A stretch of DNA of 64,000 nt from Farysia itapuensis (Eukaryota > Basidiomycota > Ustilaginomycetes > Ustilaginales > Ustilaginaceae): contig JALBYC010000012.1 in assembly GCA_023212645.1 (NCBI GenBank), positions 1-64,000 of the forward strand, read 5' to 3'. The notes below the pieces were generated by a model. The model ran no database searches and was not told the DNA's origin. It saw nothing but the letters and a program-made list of their open reading frames with translations. The position numbers and the translations under genes are program-made. How positions within the stretch are numbered: position 1 is the stretch's first letter; the number at the start of each line of letters is the position of its first letter. Shown here in pieces: positions 50,819 through 62,700 of this stretch.

Positions 50819-51132
50819 CTTTGAGCAAGCAACGGTAGAGTTGGTGGTGCACGATCAACGATATTCGGATGAATAATCGGCGAGCGCTACTGGCAGCAAT
50901 TTCGACCCGCGCGTGGATCGGGTGTATGCGCTGCCTGGAGATCCGGCCATTCCCGCTTAGGCGCGTCTGCTCGATTCTCGGATCCGAACTGGCTTTCGCA
51001 CCTTTCAAAGGTTTCCCAACTGGCTTGATGGCTAAGTCTGGCCTTTGGCATGGCCTAACGTGCTCTCAACATGACCAGTATCGATACACTTGGGTAGCGA
51101 TGGCATAGCGCACGGCAACTAGCACGATTACG
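50819..51132. promoter_or_regulatory. Divergent promoter region SDH4 / serine-rich gene
   Basis: This is 314 bp between two start codons. No gene or clear motif is seen. Confidence 0.4.
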
Positions 51133-53439
51133 ATGCATCACTTGCAGCCCGGTCCGGCCTCGGCGGTGAGCGGCACATCGTCTTCCTCCTCGTCCGCTTC
51201 CGTGTCTCCTTCACTACGGTCTGCCAAGACCTTTTCTACATCCTCGACCGACTTTGCTCTTCCCTTTGGTGGCAAGCTAGCAGGAACAAGCGACGGACTG
51301 CTTCCTTCTGGGCCAATATCTATCCCCTCCAGTCCATCTCTGATGGCAATCAATGTGGCTCGATCGTCTGCCAGCTCGGTCTCTCCTTCCAAATTCTCAT
51401 CGCTTCACGCTTCATTCCATTCGGGTGATGCTGGCTTGGGTCTGGGCGCTCTCGTTTCTCCTTCGGCCAAAGATCAATTGAGCTCATATCAGGCTTTACC
51501 TCAGCCGCAGTCTCCTACGCTCACCATGTCGGGCGAGTCTTGGCTAGGGATGCCTGTCTCTTCAGCTCATCCCACCTCTCCCGGACCCTCCACCCTATTA
51601 CGTCGCGGTCCAGGCATGACATCTCCCGGATTTGCTGTTGCCTCTCCCGCAAGATTCAGAAGAGCCAGCATGCTAGGTCGTGAGGTCACGCCGTTCCAGC
51701 TCGATCAGGAAGGGTCCGATGACGATCATTCCTCAAAGCAGTACAAGGTATCAGGTCAAACAGACGCGGACGATGGAGACGACGAAATGATGCAAGTAGA
51801 TGACGATAACGCTGCAAGATCGCGAGCGCCTAGCACACCAGCGATGGGCCCTCCAGCGCCGTTCACCAACACGCCGGGTACTCCGCCTAACGGCACACTA
51901 TCGGCAAGCGCTATTCGACGACAGGCAACATCAGCTTTGACTCGAATGACAGCCTCGGACTCAGGACAAGACAGCTCCTCTTCTGCGGGCGAGAAAGGTG
52001 CACAGTCTTCCGTCCTTCGATCGGCAAAGTCTCCTTCAATAGCCCAACAGTCAACTGCGCCTACTGGTCTTCGCTCTCGATCGTCCAGCCTCTTGTCTGG
52101 CAATGCTAGTCGAAAGCATGGCGCTAAAAGAAGTAATTTCCTGCCTCGCGATCGTTCTGTATTGCGTGTCGCTGCTTCCTTACAGGACGAAGACCGACCT
52201 GAGGATTCCGAGATTGCCTCTGAAGCAAAGCTGCAGAAGCGTCTGGGCGGACATGCAACGGTCCCCCGCACTCCTCGTCTCGGTGGAGATAGACAAGCTT
52301 CGAGCCGAATGAGCAAATCTCCCTTTTTCGGTAGCGTACAAAGCGGCAAACAAAAGCATTTGTGGGATGATCAATTGGACGATATCCAAGGTGTCTTTGT
52401 AGCCGATGGTCTCGATGATGCAGACAGCTCTGACCTTTCATCCGAAGGCGAAGAGTTGGCCAGATATTATTCCCGCACCAGCTCTTACTCGGACGAAGAA
52501 GATCATCATCGCATCAATAGGGCCACCGCAGATGATAGCATGGCCGAGGATCCCGTTGCTCGCCCCATGGACACAACTACTTTCACCTACATCGACAGTG
52601 TTTCTGAAGCGGATCCGAGCGAGAACGGCGCAGCATTCACTCCAGCTAGCTTGGGTGCAGGTAGCACCAGCAGCTCATTGCCTAAGCGTAAAAGCTCGCT
52701 CTGGATGGGATTTCGAGACAAGGGCAATGCGCACAAATGGTCCCCCGGCAGTAGCAGTACAGGTCCACTGTCTGACCGCGCTGTCTTTCGTCGAACAGGA
52801 GGCAGTGGCGCTACGATGATGGACATCGAGACTTCTCCGCGAGTTACCGCTGCACACAGCGTGGGCATGAATGCACGGCTGTCGAAACGGAAGATGGGCG
52901 TGGAAGAACGCTATGGTCCTTATAAGCGTCGAGCTGTCTCGCCCATGACACTCGGCGCTTCCGTTGCTTCCAATATGGGTGGAGGCGGGAGCACTACTCC
53001 CATTTCCGGCCAAGGTAGCGGCAATGGCGCGAACTCGCCTTCTTTCCTACCGATCTCGTCACCCTCGAGTTCGTTTGCTGCTGCAGGCGGTATCTTGTTC
53101 CGCGGTGCTTCGACTGCGCCGTCGAGTGCTGCTGCAGTGGCAGCAGCAGCAGCAGCAGCGGCACACCATCACCACTACGCGCGGTACTCGACGTCGCCCA
53201 CCATCTCACGTCCATGCACGCCTACGCACAACCACCCCACGCCCACATTCACCGCCAACGGCGGCTCCTCTTTCTCCCCCGCCGCTGCAGCCGGCTCGGG
53301 CTCCGGTCCCGGCTACGGCTCGGGTGCTCTTGGTCTCTCGATCTCGGCAAACCACACAACCTCTCCAACACTACAGGCCCTCGAACAGGAGGAAAACGAA
53401 GCCATGGACCAACGCGTCGGCATGCTCGGCCTTTCCTAG
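51133..53439 (+). CDS. Serine/proline-rich protein, unrecognised
   Basis: The protein is 768 residues and mostly low-complexity, with many SP/TP sites, so it is probably a phosphoprotein. No catalytic domain is visible. The most distinctive part is a basic block near residues 583-602, SKRKMGVEERYGPYKRRAVS followed by P. It looks constrained and nuclear-signal-like. An earlier basic block occurs near 330 (SRKHGAKRSNF). An acidic stretch is at about 195-225. The C-terminal third has a poly-Ala run followed by four His (from a GCA repeat) and Gly/Ser-rich sequence, and the protein ends MDQRVGMLGLS. No signal peptide or membrane segment is present. It may be a nuclear regulator, but that is inference. 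The frame is intact for the whole length, and codon composition supports a real gene. Confidence 0.75.
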   Translation: MHHLQPGPASAVSGTSSSSSSASVSPSLRSAKTFSTSSTDFALPFGGKLAGTSDGLLPSGPISIPSSPSLMAINVARSSASSVSPSKFSSLHASFHSGDAGLGLGALVSPSAKDQLSSYQALPQPQSPTLTMSGESWLGMPVSSAHPTSPGPSTLLRRGPGMTSPGFAVASPARFRRASMLGREVTPFQLDQEGSDDDHSSKQYKVSGQTDADDGDDEMMQVDDDNAARSRAPSTPAMGPPAPFTNTPGTPPNGTLSASAIRRQATSALTRMTASDSGQDSSSSAGEKGAQSSVLRSAKSPSIAQQSTAPTGLRSRSSSLLSGNASRKHGAKRSNFLPRDRSVLRVAASLQDEDRPEDSEIASEAKLQKRLGGHATVPRTPRLGGDRQASSRMSKSPFFGSVQSGKQKHLWDDQLDDIQGVFVADGLDDADSSDLSSEGEELARYYSRTSSYSDEEDHHRINRATADDSMAEDPVARPMDTTTFTYIDSVSEADPSENGAAFTPASLGAGSTSSSLPKRKSSLWMGFRDKGNAHKWSPGSSSTGPLSDRAVFRRTGGSGATMMDIETSPRVTAAHSVGMNARLSKRKMGVEERYGPYKRRAVSPMTLGASVASNMGGGGSTTPISGQGSGNGANSPSFLPISSPSSSFAAAGGILFRGASTAPSSAAAVAAAAAAAAHHHHYARYSTSPTISRPCTPTHNHPTPTFTANGGSSFSPAAAAGSGSGPGYGSGALGLSISANHTTSPTLQALEQEENEAMDQRVGMLGLS
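53138..53160. repeat. GCA microsatellite in the serine-rich gene
   Basis: About seven GCA units encode part of an alanine run directly followed by CAC/CAT histidine codons. It is a likely length-polymorphic site. Confidence 0.8.
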
Positions 53440-53701
53440 TCACCAGCCTCATACTTAGCATACCCTTCTTCTCTGTATTTGTACACTCGCAAGCCTTTCC
53501 TTTGGCAAATATAATCCTTTGCATCACATTTGCGCTGCAAACGCGGGCTCAACTGAGACACAAGAGAGACAGAGAGAAAATTGGTACAATGAAATTGCAG
53601 GGCTTGTACAATTTTGGTGTGGTGGGGATATGCAGGGGGAGGGGGGGAAAGGAACACGACGGGAGTGAGTAGAGGATGAAGAAGGAAAGAAGGGTGCGAA
53701 A

Positions 53702-54877
53702 TTAGGCGACGGGGGCCTTGATCTTGCGCTGGCCGAGGAAGGCATCCTTCTCGGCGGGGGTTTGGAAAACACCCTTGCCCATGGTGGACGAGGTGGAGAT
53801 CCACTTGAGCGAGACGGTCTCGAGAGCCCGACGCGAGGTGTGTACCTGGAGCGACTTTCGGAGCGTCAAGACACGCTTCTTGACACCAGGGCAAGAGCCC
53901 TTGATCATGACAAAGTCGTTCTTCACCATACCGTAGTGGGGGAAGCCACCGAGGGGAGTGATGGTCTTCTCGGTCGTGTCAAACTCGGTAGAGCCGGAAG
54001 TCTTGTCCTCACCGTTCGAGATGCGGTAGATCTTCTTGCCAATCTCGGTTCGGTGGTGGTAACCATCCTGACCGGAACGGGCGACCGAGAACATGACGTT
54101 GGCCGGGTGCCAGGCTCCGATACAGGCAATCTTTCGGAGACCTCGGTGGGTCTTTCGCGGAAGCTTCTTGGTTCCCCAACGGGCAGTAACACCCTCGTAA
54201 CCATGACCCTTAGTAACAGCAATGATGTCGACAATCTCGTTCTGCTCGAAGATCGACTTGACGTCGAAGGTCTTTTCAAAGTGCTCCTTGGCAAAGTCGA
54301 CCTTGTCGGCAACGCTGCCACCGTTGATCTGAACTTCCATGAGGTGCGACTTCTTCTGCTTGAGACCAGTCTTGCGGATCTGGGTGTGTGCCAAAACTCG
54401 GACGACGGTGCAGTACTTCTTGATGCGCTCGAGCTCACGGGCGATCGAGGAGCCGTTGCTCTCAGAGTGCTTCTTGGCGTACTTGGTGAAAGCCTTCTTT
54501 TTGCTGCGGTACCAGTTCTTGTAGAATCTGCGCTTGACCTCATCGGAAAGGTGCTCGGCCCAAACGGTAGTCAACGATCGCAGACCTCGTGGGGTCTCGA
54601 CGTATCCGACAACACCAACAGCAACCATAGGGGGAGTCTCGATAACGGTGACTGCCTCAACAATCTCCTTCTTGTGCATCTTGGAGCCGGGTCGGTCAAG
54701 GTCACGAACAATGTGGGACATGCCGGCCTTGTAGCCGATCATGGCGGTGAGGTGAACGGGCTTCTTGGGGTCATCCTTGGGGAAGGCCTTAACCTTTCCG
54801 CGGTGACGGGCAGCACGCTTTCGGGGCAAGAATCCCAGCGAACCGTGTCGCGGGTGCTCGAATTTACAGTGGGACAT
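53702..54877 (-). CDS. RPL3: Ribosomal protein L3 (uL3)
   Basis: The protein is 391 residues, starting [21 protein letters not shown] (ATG 54877), which matches the universal L3 N-terminus. Landmarks include [20 protein letters not shown], with [19 protein letters not shown] near the peptidyl-transferase centre; the histidine modified in yeast lies in this block. The C-terminus is [11 protein letters not shown] 5' UTR intron is likely just before the ATG: donor GTAAGTAGAC at 54961 and acceptor CTTCATCAG ending at 54886 (76 nt). L3 is a core large-subunit protein. Very strong codon bias leaves a 375-codon antisense frame (53762-54889) that is in register and not a gene. Confidence 0.98.
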   Translation of the reverse strand: MSHCKFEHPRHGSLGFLPRKRAARHRGKVKAFPKDDPKKPVHLTAMIGYKAGMSHIVRDLDRPGSKMHKKEIVEAVTVIETPPMVAVGVVGYVETPRGLRSLTTVWAEHLSDEVKRRFYKNWYRSKKKAFTKYAKKHSESNGSSIARELERIKKYCTVVRVLAHTQIRKTGLKQKKSHLMEVQINGGSVADKVDFAKEHFEKTFDVKSIFEQNEIVDIIAVTKGHGYEGVTARWGTKKLPRKTHRGLRKIACIGAWHPANVMFSVARSGQDGYHHRTEIGKKIYRISNGEDKTSGSTEFDTTEKTITPLGGFPHYGMVKNDFVMIKGSCPGVKKRVLTLRKSLQVHTSRRALETVSLKWISTSSTMGKGVFQTPAEKDAFLGQRKIKAPVA

Positions 54878-55790
54878 TTTCGGACCTGATGAAGCAGCAG
54901 CAGATGACGGATGATGGTGAGTTGCTGTACTGCTTGTACGAGCTGTCGTGGGTCTACTTACTGCTTGGTCTTGAGGATGTCGTGGAGAGAAGACAGTCAA
55001 ATTCGCAGCAAATCGCTCACTCAACCCGCAGAAGATTTGCCTGCGCTAAATTCCGCTCGCACGGGAGAATTCAGCTTTTTAGCAGGCACAAGATGCTCGG
55101 TTCTAAGCCATACACGTGATTCTCTTCGTGGGAATTTTTCGAAGAGCTTTAAGTTGAGGCGGACGAAAAGGGCTCTAACACTCCTTCTCACTTCCAATAT
55201 ACCAATATCCGAGTTTCGCCGCCCCGCGAGCTCATCGGGTGAGGTCTATGTCGAAGCCTGTCAACTACTGCGAAACACGAGTCGGCTCAGCGCAGTCGCA
55301 AGAACTTTCATGAGCATCAAATTCATCTAGCTTCCTTTTGAATTCATCTGTAGCTATACAATGCCGTGATCCGCTTTCGCTACACAAATGCGTGAATTCC
55401 TGCACCTTGCTGACAATTCAAGGTGCCTGGAACGCATCGTATGGCGTGGTGTTCGGTGCTGACAATTTATGATCGTGGCGCAGAGTAAGACAGCAACAGC
55501 TAAGCTGACTTGAGATGAAGAGACGATCAGCTTGCCTTTCCTGCAGTGTTCCTTCGCCGCTTGTCGTTGAAGCTGTCTAGTTGCCATCGAAGCCACTGCC
55601 CCAGTCAGTCGCATGAAGGAAGACGCGCTTGATTTCTGTGGCTCGCATTCCACGTGCGAAGATGATGACGCCTGGAGCAAGTACCGTCAAACAAAGCCTG
55701 TTCGTGTGACTTCAAGTTCACCGACTCTTGCGAACAGCAGTGGGAACGCACGTAGAAAATTGTCGCGAGAGGGCACTTGTCAACAAAAAA
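54878..55790. promoter_or_regulatory. RPL3 leader and promoter; CDC8 3' flank
   Basis: The RPL3 5' UTR intron occupies 54886-54961. Upstream, a minus-strand frame of about 85 codons (55611-55354, MRLTGAVASMATRQLQ…) is open but has no recognised similarity and may be chance. No tRNA or other RNA gene was recognised. Confidence 0.45.
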
Positions 55791-56432
55791 TCAGGCCTGA
55801 GAGACAAAGAGCTCGCCGAGGGGTTTTGTTCTAGACTCGTCCGCGTAGACCATAGCATGCTCGACCGCGTTCTGAATGTCCTCTGTTACTTGTTCCATGG
55901 ACTTGCTCGCATCGATTGTGATCCATCGTCCACCATGAGCCTTGACGTCCTCCGAAACGCGACGGAAGACGTTGCGAACATTGGTCTGGAACTCGAGCTT
56001 CTCGTACCGTTCCTCGCCGTAGCCTCCCCTCGCTGCTGCAGTCTTGGCATCTAGATCGAGGAACAGGCTCAAGTCGGGCAAGGGCAAACCGATATCAGGC
56101 CTCTGACACCATTCGTACGACAGGCCTTTGGCCACCGAGTACGCAATGCCTGAAAAAGCGTACCGATCGCAAACGAGGTTCTCGCCGTTCGCAATAGCTG
56201 TCTGTATGGATGCAACGCACTCCCAGCGATTCGCCGAGAACAACAGGTGGATAGCTCTGTCGTCCAATTCGCTCGTTTGCGCAAGGTAGGAGTTGATCAT
56301 CCCTCCAATCGCCGTGGTTCGGTCTGGGAATTTGATGGCTCTGGCATTTAGGTGCGTGGCAAGTCGTTCCACTTGCGTACTCTTGCCGGCCCTGTCAAGA
56401 CCCTCGACAACGATGAAGAGACCTCGACTCAT
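55791..56432 (-). CDS. CDC8: Thymidylate kinase (dTMP kinase)
   Basis: The protein is 213 residues. The P-loop is EGLDRAGKST (10-19). The dTMP-binding region contains FPDRTTAIG, and NRWECV and DRYAFSGIAYS carry the conserved DR(Y/H) motif. The LID region RGGYGEERYEKLEFQ follows LFLDLDAKTA. It phosphorylates dTMP to dTDP for DNA synthesis. Length is the same as in yeast Cdc8, and no intron is needed. The gene sits between RPL3 and GLT1 on the same strand. No ACGCGT was seen directly upstream. Confidence 0.97.
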   Translation of the reverse strand: MSRGLFIVVEGLDRAGKSTQVERLATHLNARAIKFPDRTTAIGGMINSYLAQTSELDDRAIHLLFSANRWECVASIQTAIANGENLVCDRYAFSGIAYSVAKGLSYEWCQRPDIGLPLPDLSLFLDLDAKTAAARGGYGEERYEKLEFQTNVRNVFRRVSEDVKAHGGRWITIDASKSMEQVTEDIQNAVEHAMVYADESRTKPLGELFVSQA

Positions 56433-56750
56433 GTTCTCGCTCTGTTAGTGATGCTCCTGGCTGTGCGCACGTCGAATAGCCACCGGTGTTTCGGATCCAC
56501 AGGAGACTCTGATGGGTCCTTACCGCTGCAAGACGAGGTCGGGAAGCAAAAGCAACGATCCTGCCTGTAGAACGTGATGTGGTTGGTGATCGAAAACCGA
56601 CGCACAGACGAACAAACCACAGTCGGTAGTAACATATGAAATATTTTGGAGAAACATGATGAGAATTTCCACGTCCGGTGGCAGAGATATGTACATAGCA
56701 AACAAAGATCTACAAAGCACGAATCATGAAGAGAGTAGTGCGTGTGCGAA
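56433..56750. promoter_or_regulatory. Intergenic: GLT1 3' flank and CDC8 promoter
   Basis: This is 318 bp between the GLT1 stop and the CDC8 start, both on the minus strand. No gene is seen. Confidence 0.4.
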
Positions 56751-59700
56751 TTAGGCTGCGGCGGCAACCTTGGTCTTTGCAGGAGTGCTGGTGGGGAGGA
56801 ACTCGCGCTTCTTGATCGAGCCAGCCCAGGGGAGGCGTGTGTTGCCTTCGAGGTCGCGGTCGACCTGTGCGGCGGCGGCTCGTCCTTCCTGAATACCCCA
56901 GACGATGAGCGACTGTCCTCGTCGGCAGTCTCCGGCCGTGTAGACGCGCTCGACGTTGGTCTTGTACGGCGAGGCACCCTTCTGGTCGTCAGCCTTGATG
57001 TTCGATCGGCCGTCCTGTGCCAGTCCAAGCGCGGTGACAGCGTCGTTCTCAGGGCCGAGGAATCCAAGAGAGAGCAGGCAGAGGTCGCATGGCCATCGCT
57101 TCTCCGAGCCGGCGACCTTGTTCATCTGCCACTTGCCCGAAGCATCAATCTCCCAGTTGACCTTGATGGTGTTGAGCGCAACGAGCTTGCCGTCGGCATC
57201 CTTCTCGAATGACGTGGTCGAGATGCAGTACTCACGAGGGTCACTGCCCCACTGAGCAGCAACTTCGGCGTGACCGTAGTCGACCTTGAACACTCGTGGG
57301 AACTGAGGCCAGGGGTTGCCCTTGGCTCGCTCGTTAGGTGGCTGAGGCAGCAGCTCAAAGTTGACGATGCTCTTGGCGCCGTGTCGGAGGGCGGTAGCCT
57401 GGGCGTCACAGCCGGTGTCACCACCGCCAATAACGATCACGTCCTTGCCCTTGGCACTCAGGTAGTGGCCATCTTGCAGTCCCGAGTCGAGAAGAGACTT
57501 GGTGTTGGGTGCAAGGAAGTCCATGGCAAAGTGAACGCCGTCGGCCTCACGTCCGGGTACCTTGAGGTCTCGAGGCCAGGTGGCACCGACCGCGTAGACG
57601 ATAGCATCGTTCTGCGAGTGGAGCTGCTTTGGGTCGACGTCTCGACCAACGTGAGTGGCGGTGACAAAGTTGACACCTTCGGCGGCCATCAGATCGACTC
57701 GGCGCTGCACGATGCCCTTGTCGAGCTTCATGTTGGGGATGCCGTACATCAGCAGACCTCCGATTCGGTCGGCACGCTCGTAGACAGTGACAGAGTGTCC
57801 GGCCTTGTTAAGCTGATCAGCACATGCCAGACCAGCGGGACCAGAGCCAATGATGGCGATGGTCTTGCCCGTTCGGTGCTTGGGAGGTGTGGGCACCATC
57901 CATCCCTCTTCGAAACCTTTGTCGATGATGGCGCACTCGATCGACTTGATGCCAACAGGCTGCTCGATGATGCCGAGAACACATGCACCCTCGCATGGAG
58001 CGGGGCACACACGCCCGGTGAACTCGGGGAAGTTATTGGTCATCAACAGACGGTTGAGAGCATCTTGCCACTGACCCTTGAAGACGAGGTCGTTCCACTT
58101 GGGGATGATGTTGGATACGGGGCAACCAGTGTCGGACTGACAGAAGGGTACACCGCAGTCCATGCATCGAGCCGACTGGTACTTGAGCTCGGCTTCACTG
58201 AGACGAGTCGAGAGCTCCTTGTAGTCCTTGATGCGCTTGGTCGGGTTGCGGTAGTGCTCGCCGAGACGCTTGTACTTCATGAAGCCGCGAGTCTTGTCGA
58301 GCTTGTTGAGACGCGCCTTGGCAGTCTCGTCGTCCACCATGGAGTCCTCGACGTCGACGACAGCAGGCTCGGCGGGCTTGGCAGCGGGGACTTCGCGTAC
58401 TCGGTCGGCTGCGTTGTCCTTGGGTGCGTCTTCAGAGATGGACACGTCCACCTGACTTCCGTGGCGCGAGAGGGTGCCCAACAGGTCAACGTGGCTGGAG
58501 CGCTTCTTCTCCGCCGCGGCCTTGGCAGCCTCTTCTTCAAGCACACGCTTGTAGTCCAGCGGCATGACTCGAACGAATCGAGGCAAGAGATGCTGGAAGT
58601 CGCGCAGGACATGGTCGGCCACGGTAGAGCCGGTGTAGTGACGGTGGTTCTCGAGCAGGTTGCGCAGCTCGGCAATGTCGTTGGGGTCCTTGACTGGGCC
58701 CAGCTCGACAGTCTCGGTGTTGCACTTGCTGCTGAAGGCGCGGTTCATGTCGAGAATGTAGGCGATACCACCAGACATACCGGCACAGCAGTTTCGTCCA
58801 GTCGGGCCAAGAGCAACAACTCGTCCACCAGTCATGTACTCGCAAAGATGGTCACCAGCACCTTCAACAACAGCGTGGGCTCCAGAGTTTCGCACAGCGA
58901 AACGCTCGGCAGCGATACCTCGGAAGTAGGCGTGACCGCTGGTAGCACCCATCAAGCAGGCATTGCCGACGAGAACGTTCTCCTCGGCCTTGAATGGCGA
59001 TGACTTGGGCGGGTAGATGACCATACGTCCTCCTGAAAGACCTTTGCCAACGTAGTCATTGGCGTCACCTTCGAGCTCGACGGTAATACCTGGAGCAAGG
59101 AAAGCACCGCAACTCTGACCGGCCGAGCCCTTTGCATTGATGTGGATCGTGTCGCGCGGAAGACCTTGCTCGCCGTACAGCTTCGAAACACGGTAAGAAA
59201 GAGTAGTACCCAAAGCACGGTCGGTGTTGACAACGTCGCAGTCGATGATGACGGGCAGACCGTCGACGAGGGCAGGCTCGGCTTCGTCAATGAATTTGTT
59301 GTCCAGTCGCACGTAGAGCTTGTGGTCTTGCTGTCGCACCTTGTAGGTTGCGGCACCAGGGCGCATCTCGTGCGCAGGCTTGAGCAGAGCACTCAGGTCC
59401 AAGTTGGCGGTCTTGGGCGTGCGCAAGCTGTCATCGACCTTCAGCAGATCAGATCGACCGACCATCTCGTTGACAGTTCGGAGTCCCAATTTGGCCATCA
59501 GAGCGCGTAATTCCTCAGCCAAATAATAGAAAAAGTTGACAACAGCTTCTGGCTGTCCGGCAAACTTCTCTCGTAGTTCCGGATCCTGGGTCGCAATACC
59601 GACGGGACAAGTGTTCAGATGACATTTTCGCATTAGCAGGCACCCAAGAGCGATGAGCGGAGTGGTTGCGAAGCCGAACTCTTCAGCGCCGAGGAGGCAG

Positions 59701-62700
59701 GCGATGGCGGTATCGCGTCCGGTTCGGATTTGACCGTCAGTCTGAAGAACGACTCGGCCTCGAAGGTCGTTGAGCACGAGGGTCTGGTGGGTCTCGGCGA
59801 GACCAAGCTCCCATGGAAGACCGGCGTACTTGATGCCGGTCCATCGCGAGGCACCGGTACCACCGTCGTGGCCAGAGATGAGAATGTGGTCAGCCTTGGC
59901 CTTGGCGACACCGGAGGCGACAATGCCGACCCCGACCTCGGAAACAAGCTTGACACTGATGCGTGCTCGGGGGTTGGAGCACTTGAGGTCGTAGATGAGT
60001 TGCTTGAGATCCTCGATGGAGTAGATGTCGTGGTGGGGCGGGGGCGAGATGAGACCGACACCTGCAGTCGAATGTCGGGTTCTGGCGATGGAAGGCGACA
60101 CCTTGTGACCGGGAAGCTCTCCACCCTCACCAGGCTTGGCGCCCTGAGCCATCTTGATCTGCAGCTCGTCAGAGTCGGCGAGGTAGTTGCTGGTAACACC
60201 GAATCGGCCCGAGGCAATCTGTTTGATCTTGGATCGAAGCGAATCGCCGTTTGGCAGAGGAATGGATCGTTCAGCATCTTCACCTCCTTCACCGGTGTTG
60301 GACTTGCCGCCGAGTCGGTTCATGGCAATAGCAAGAGCCGAGTGCGCTTCCATGGAGATGGAGCCGTAGGACATGGCACCAGTGCAGAATCGCTGCACGA
60401 TTTCTGTCCAGGGCTCGACCTGGTCAACGGGGATGGCGCGCGTCTTGCTAAAGTCAAAGTCGAGCATGCCTCGCAAAGAGGTGGCTTTGACTGCGTTGTG
60501 CGAAGCCTTGGAGTAAGAGTCCCAAGCAGCCTGGTTCCTCTCTCGGGCAGCGTCCTGCAAGTGAGCGATGGCGGTGGGGTCGTTGATGTGAGCCTCACCA
60601 CCGTCTCGCCAGTGGTACTCGCCGGACTCGGGCATGCCGGGAATGGCGATCGTGTCTCGCGACGGGTAGCCGCGGTCGTGGAACTCAAGAGCATCCATGG
60701 CAAGCAGATCGAAGGTGGAACCTGCAATTCGGGAAGCAGTACCAGCGAAGCATCGGTCGATGACAGTGTTGTCGAGACCAAGCGCTTCGAAGATCTGCGC
60801 ACCCTTGTAGGAGGCGAGCGTCGAGATACCCATTTTGGACATAACTTTGAGGATACCGTTGTCGGTAGCGTGCTTCCAGTTGTCGATGAGTTGCTGCGAG
60901 CTGAGGTCGGCCTTGACCAGACCTTCGCGAGCGACTTTGAGGATAGCCTCCATGGCGAGCCATGGGCAGATGGCGTCAGCGCCGTACCCGAGGAGAACAC
61001 ACATGTGGTGCACCTCTCGGGCTTCGGCAGTCTCGATCATGAGGGCAAGGCGGCTTCGCTCCTTGTTTCGGATCAAGTGATGGTGGACACCACCACAAGC
61101 AGCCAGGGAGCTGATGGCAACACGCTCAGGGCCTACCGATCGGTCCGAGAGCACGACAACACGGAAACCATCGCGGATGGCCTGCGAAGTCTCGCTGCAG
61201 ATACGGTCGAGGGTCCTTTCGTATCCCTCGATGCCTTCGGATTTGTTGTAAGTGATATCAATGGTCTTGGCGGGCCAGTCAGAGTGAACAGTGTCGAGCT
61301 GCTTGAGCGCGTTCATCTCGTCAATGCTCAAGATGGGCGAAGGCAGCAGGAGTCGGTGGCACTGCTCAGCGTTCATCTCGAGCAAGTTGCCCTCAGGGCC
61401 AACGTACTGTTCGAGAGACATGACGATAGCCTCTCGGATAGGGTCGATGGGAGGGTTGGTGACCTGGGCGAACAGCTGTCGGAAGTAGTCGTAAATGACG
61501 CGTGGCGCAGTGGAAATGCAGGCAAGCGGACCATCGTTACCCATGGAACCAAGAGCCTCTTTGCCCTCGGCCACCATTGGCAGCATCAACAGGTTAATCT
61601 GCTCGGCAGTGTAGCCGAATGCGAGCAACTTGGGGTCAGTGCTGAGACGCTCATCGTCAAGAACGGGAGCAATGGCGTTGCTTGTGTTGCGTCGAACGGT
61701 GTCAACAATGTCTGGCAAGCGGAGCATTTGGTTCTCGAGCCATGCAGCAAAGTCGGCCCGCTGTGCGGTGCTCATCTTGAGCTCTCGGTCTTCGACAACA
61801 CGGCCCTCGACAGTGTCGACGAGCAACATCTTGCCGGGCTGCAAACGTCCCTTGGCAATAACTGTCTCGGGTGCGATGGTGACAGTGCCGACCTCAGAGG
61901 CGCAGATCATGATGTCCTCGTCTGTGATGTAGTAACGACAAGGTCGCAAGCCGTTTCGGTCCAAGTTGGCACCACAGTATCGGCCGTCGGCGAATGTGAA
62001 GAGTGCTGGACCGTCCCATGGCTCCATGAGACAAGCGGCCCATCGATAAAAGGCGACCTTCTCGGGCTCCATGTGCGAGTTGTCGCCCTGCCACGCCTCG
62101 GGAATCATCATCATGACAGCCTGAGGCAGAGTCAAGACATTGTTAATGACAAGCAACTCCAACACGTTGTCAAAGGCGGCCGAGTCGGATCCTCCTCCCT
62201 CGATAATGGGGTAAAGCAAGTCAAGCTCGTCACCGAATGTCTCGGACTTGAGAAGACCCTCTCGGGCTCGCATCCAGTTCTTGTTGCCACGGATAGTGTT
62301 GATCTCACCGTTGTGAGCGGCCCAACGCATGGGCTGGGCTCGGTCCCACGAGGGGAATGTGTTGGTGGAGAATCGCGAGTGGACAAGGGCAAAGTGAGAG
62401 GCGTAGTGGACGTTGTTGAGATCGTGGTAGTAGTTGTACACCTGGACGGGGCTAAGCTGACCCTTGTAGATAATGTTGGTGGGGCTGAGGGAGCAGATGT
62501 AGAACCAGTTCTGAAGACCGATGGTGTGTGTGGCGTGCTTGCGCAGTACGTAGAGCTGTCTGTCAAAGTACTTGCTGTCGAATGGCTTGGAGGCACTCTC
62601 AGCTTCAGCGCCGGAGCCGTAGTGATCCTTGAGGACGACAAAGGGCTGCATGATCTTGGGCTCCTTGCTCTTGGAGGCAGGACCCAGGATGGTGTTGTCG

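Noticed and set aside
53762..54889. 375-codon + strand open frame over RPL3
   Set aside because: In-register antisense of a highly biased ribosomal protein gene.
55354..55611. 85-codon minus-strand frame upstream of RPL3
   Set aside because: Open but short, with no recognisable motif and no splice partner. It is kept only as a remark in the intergenic entry.
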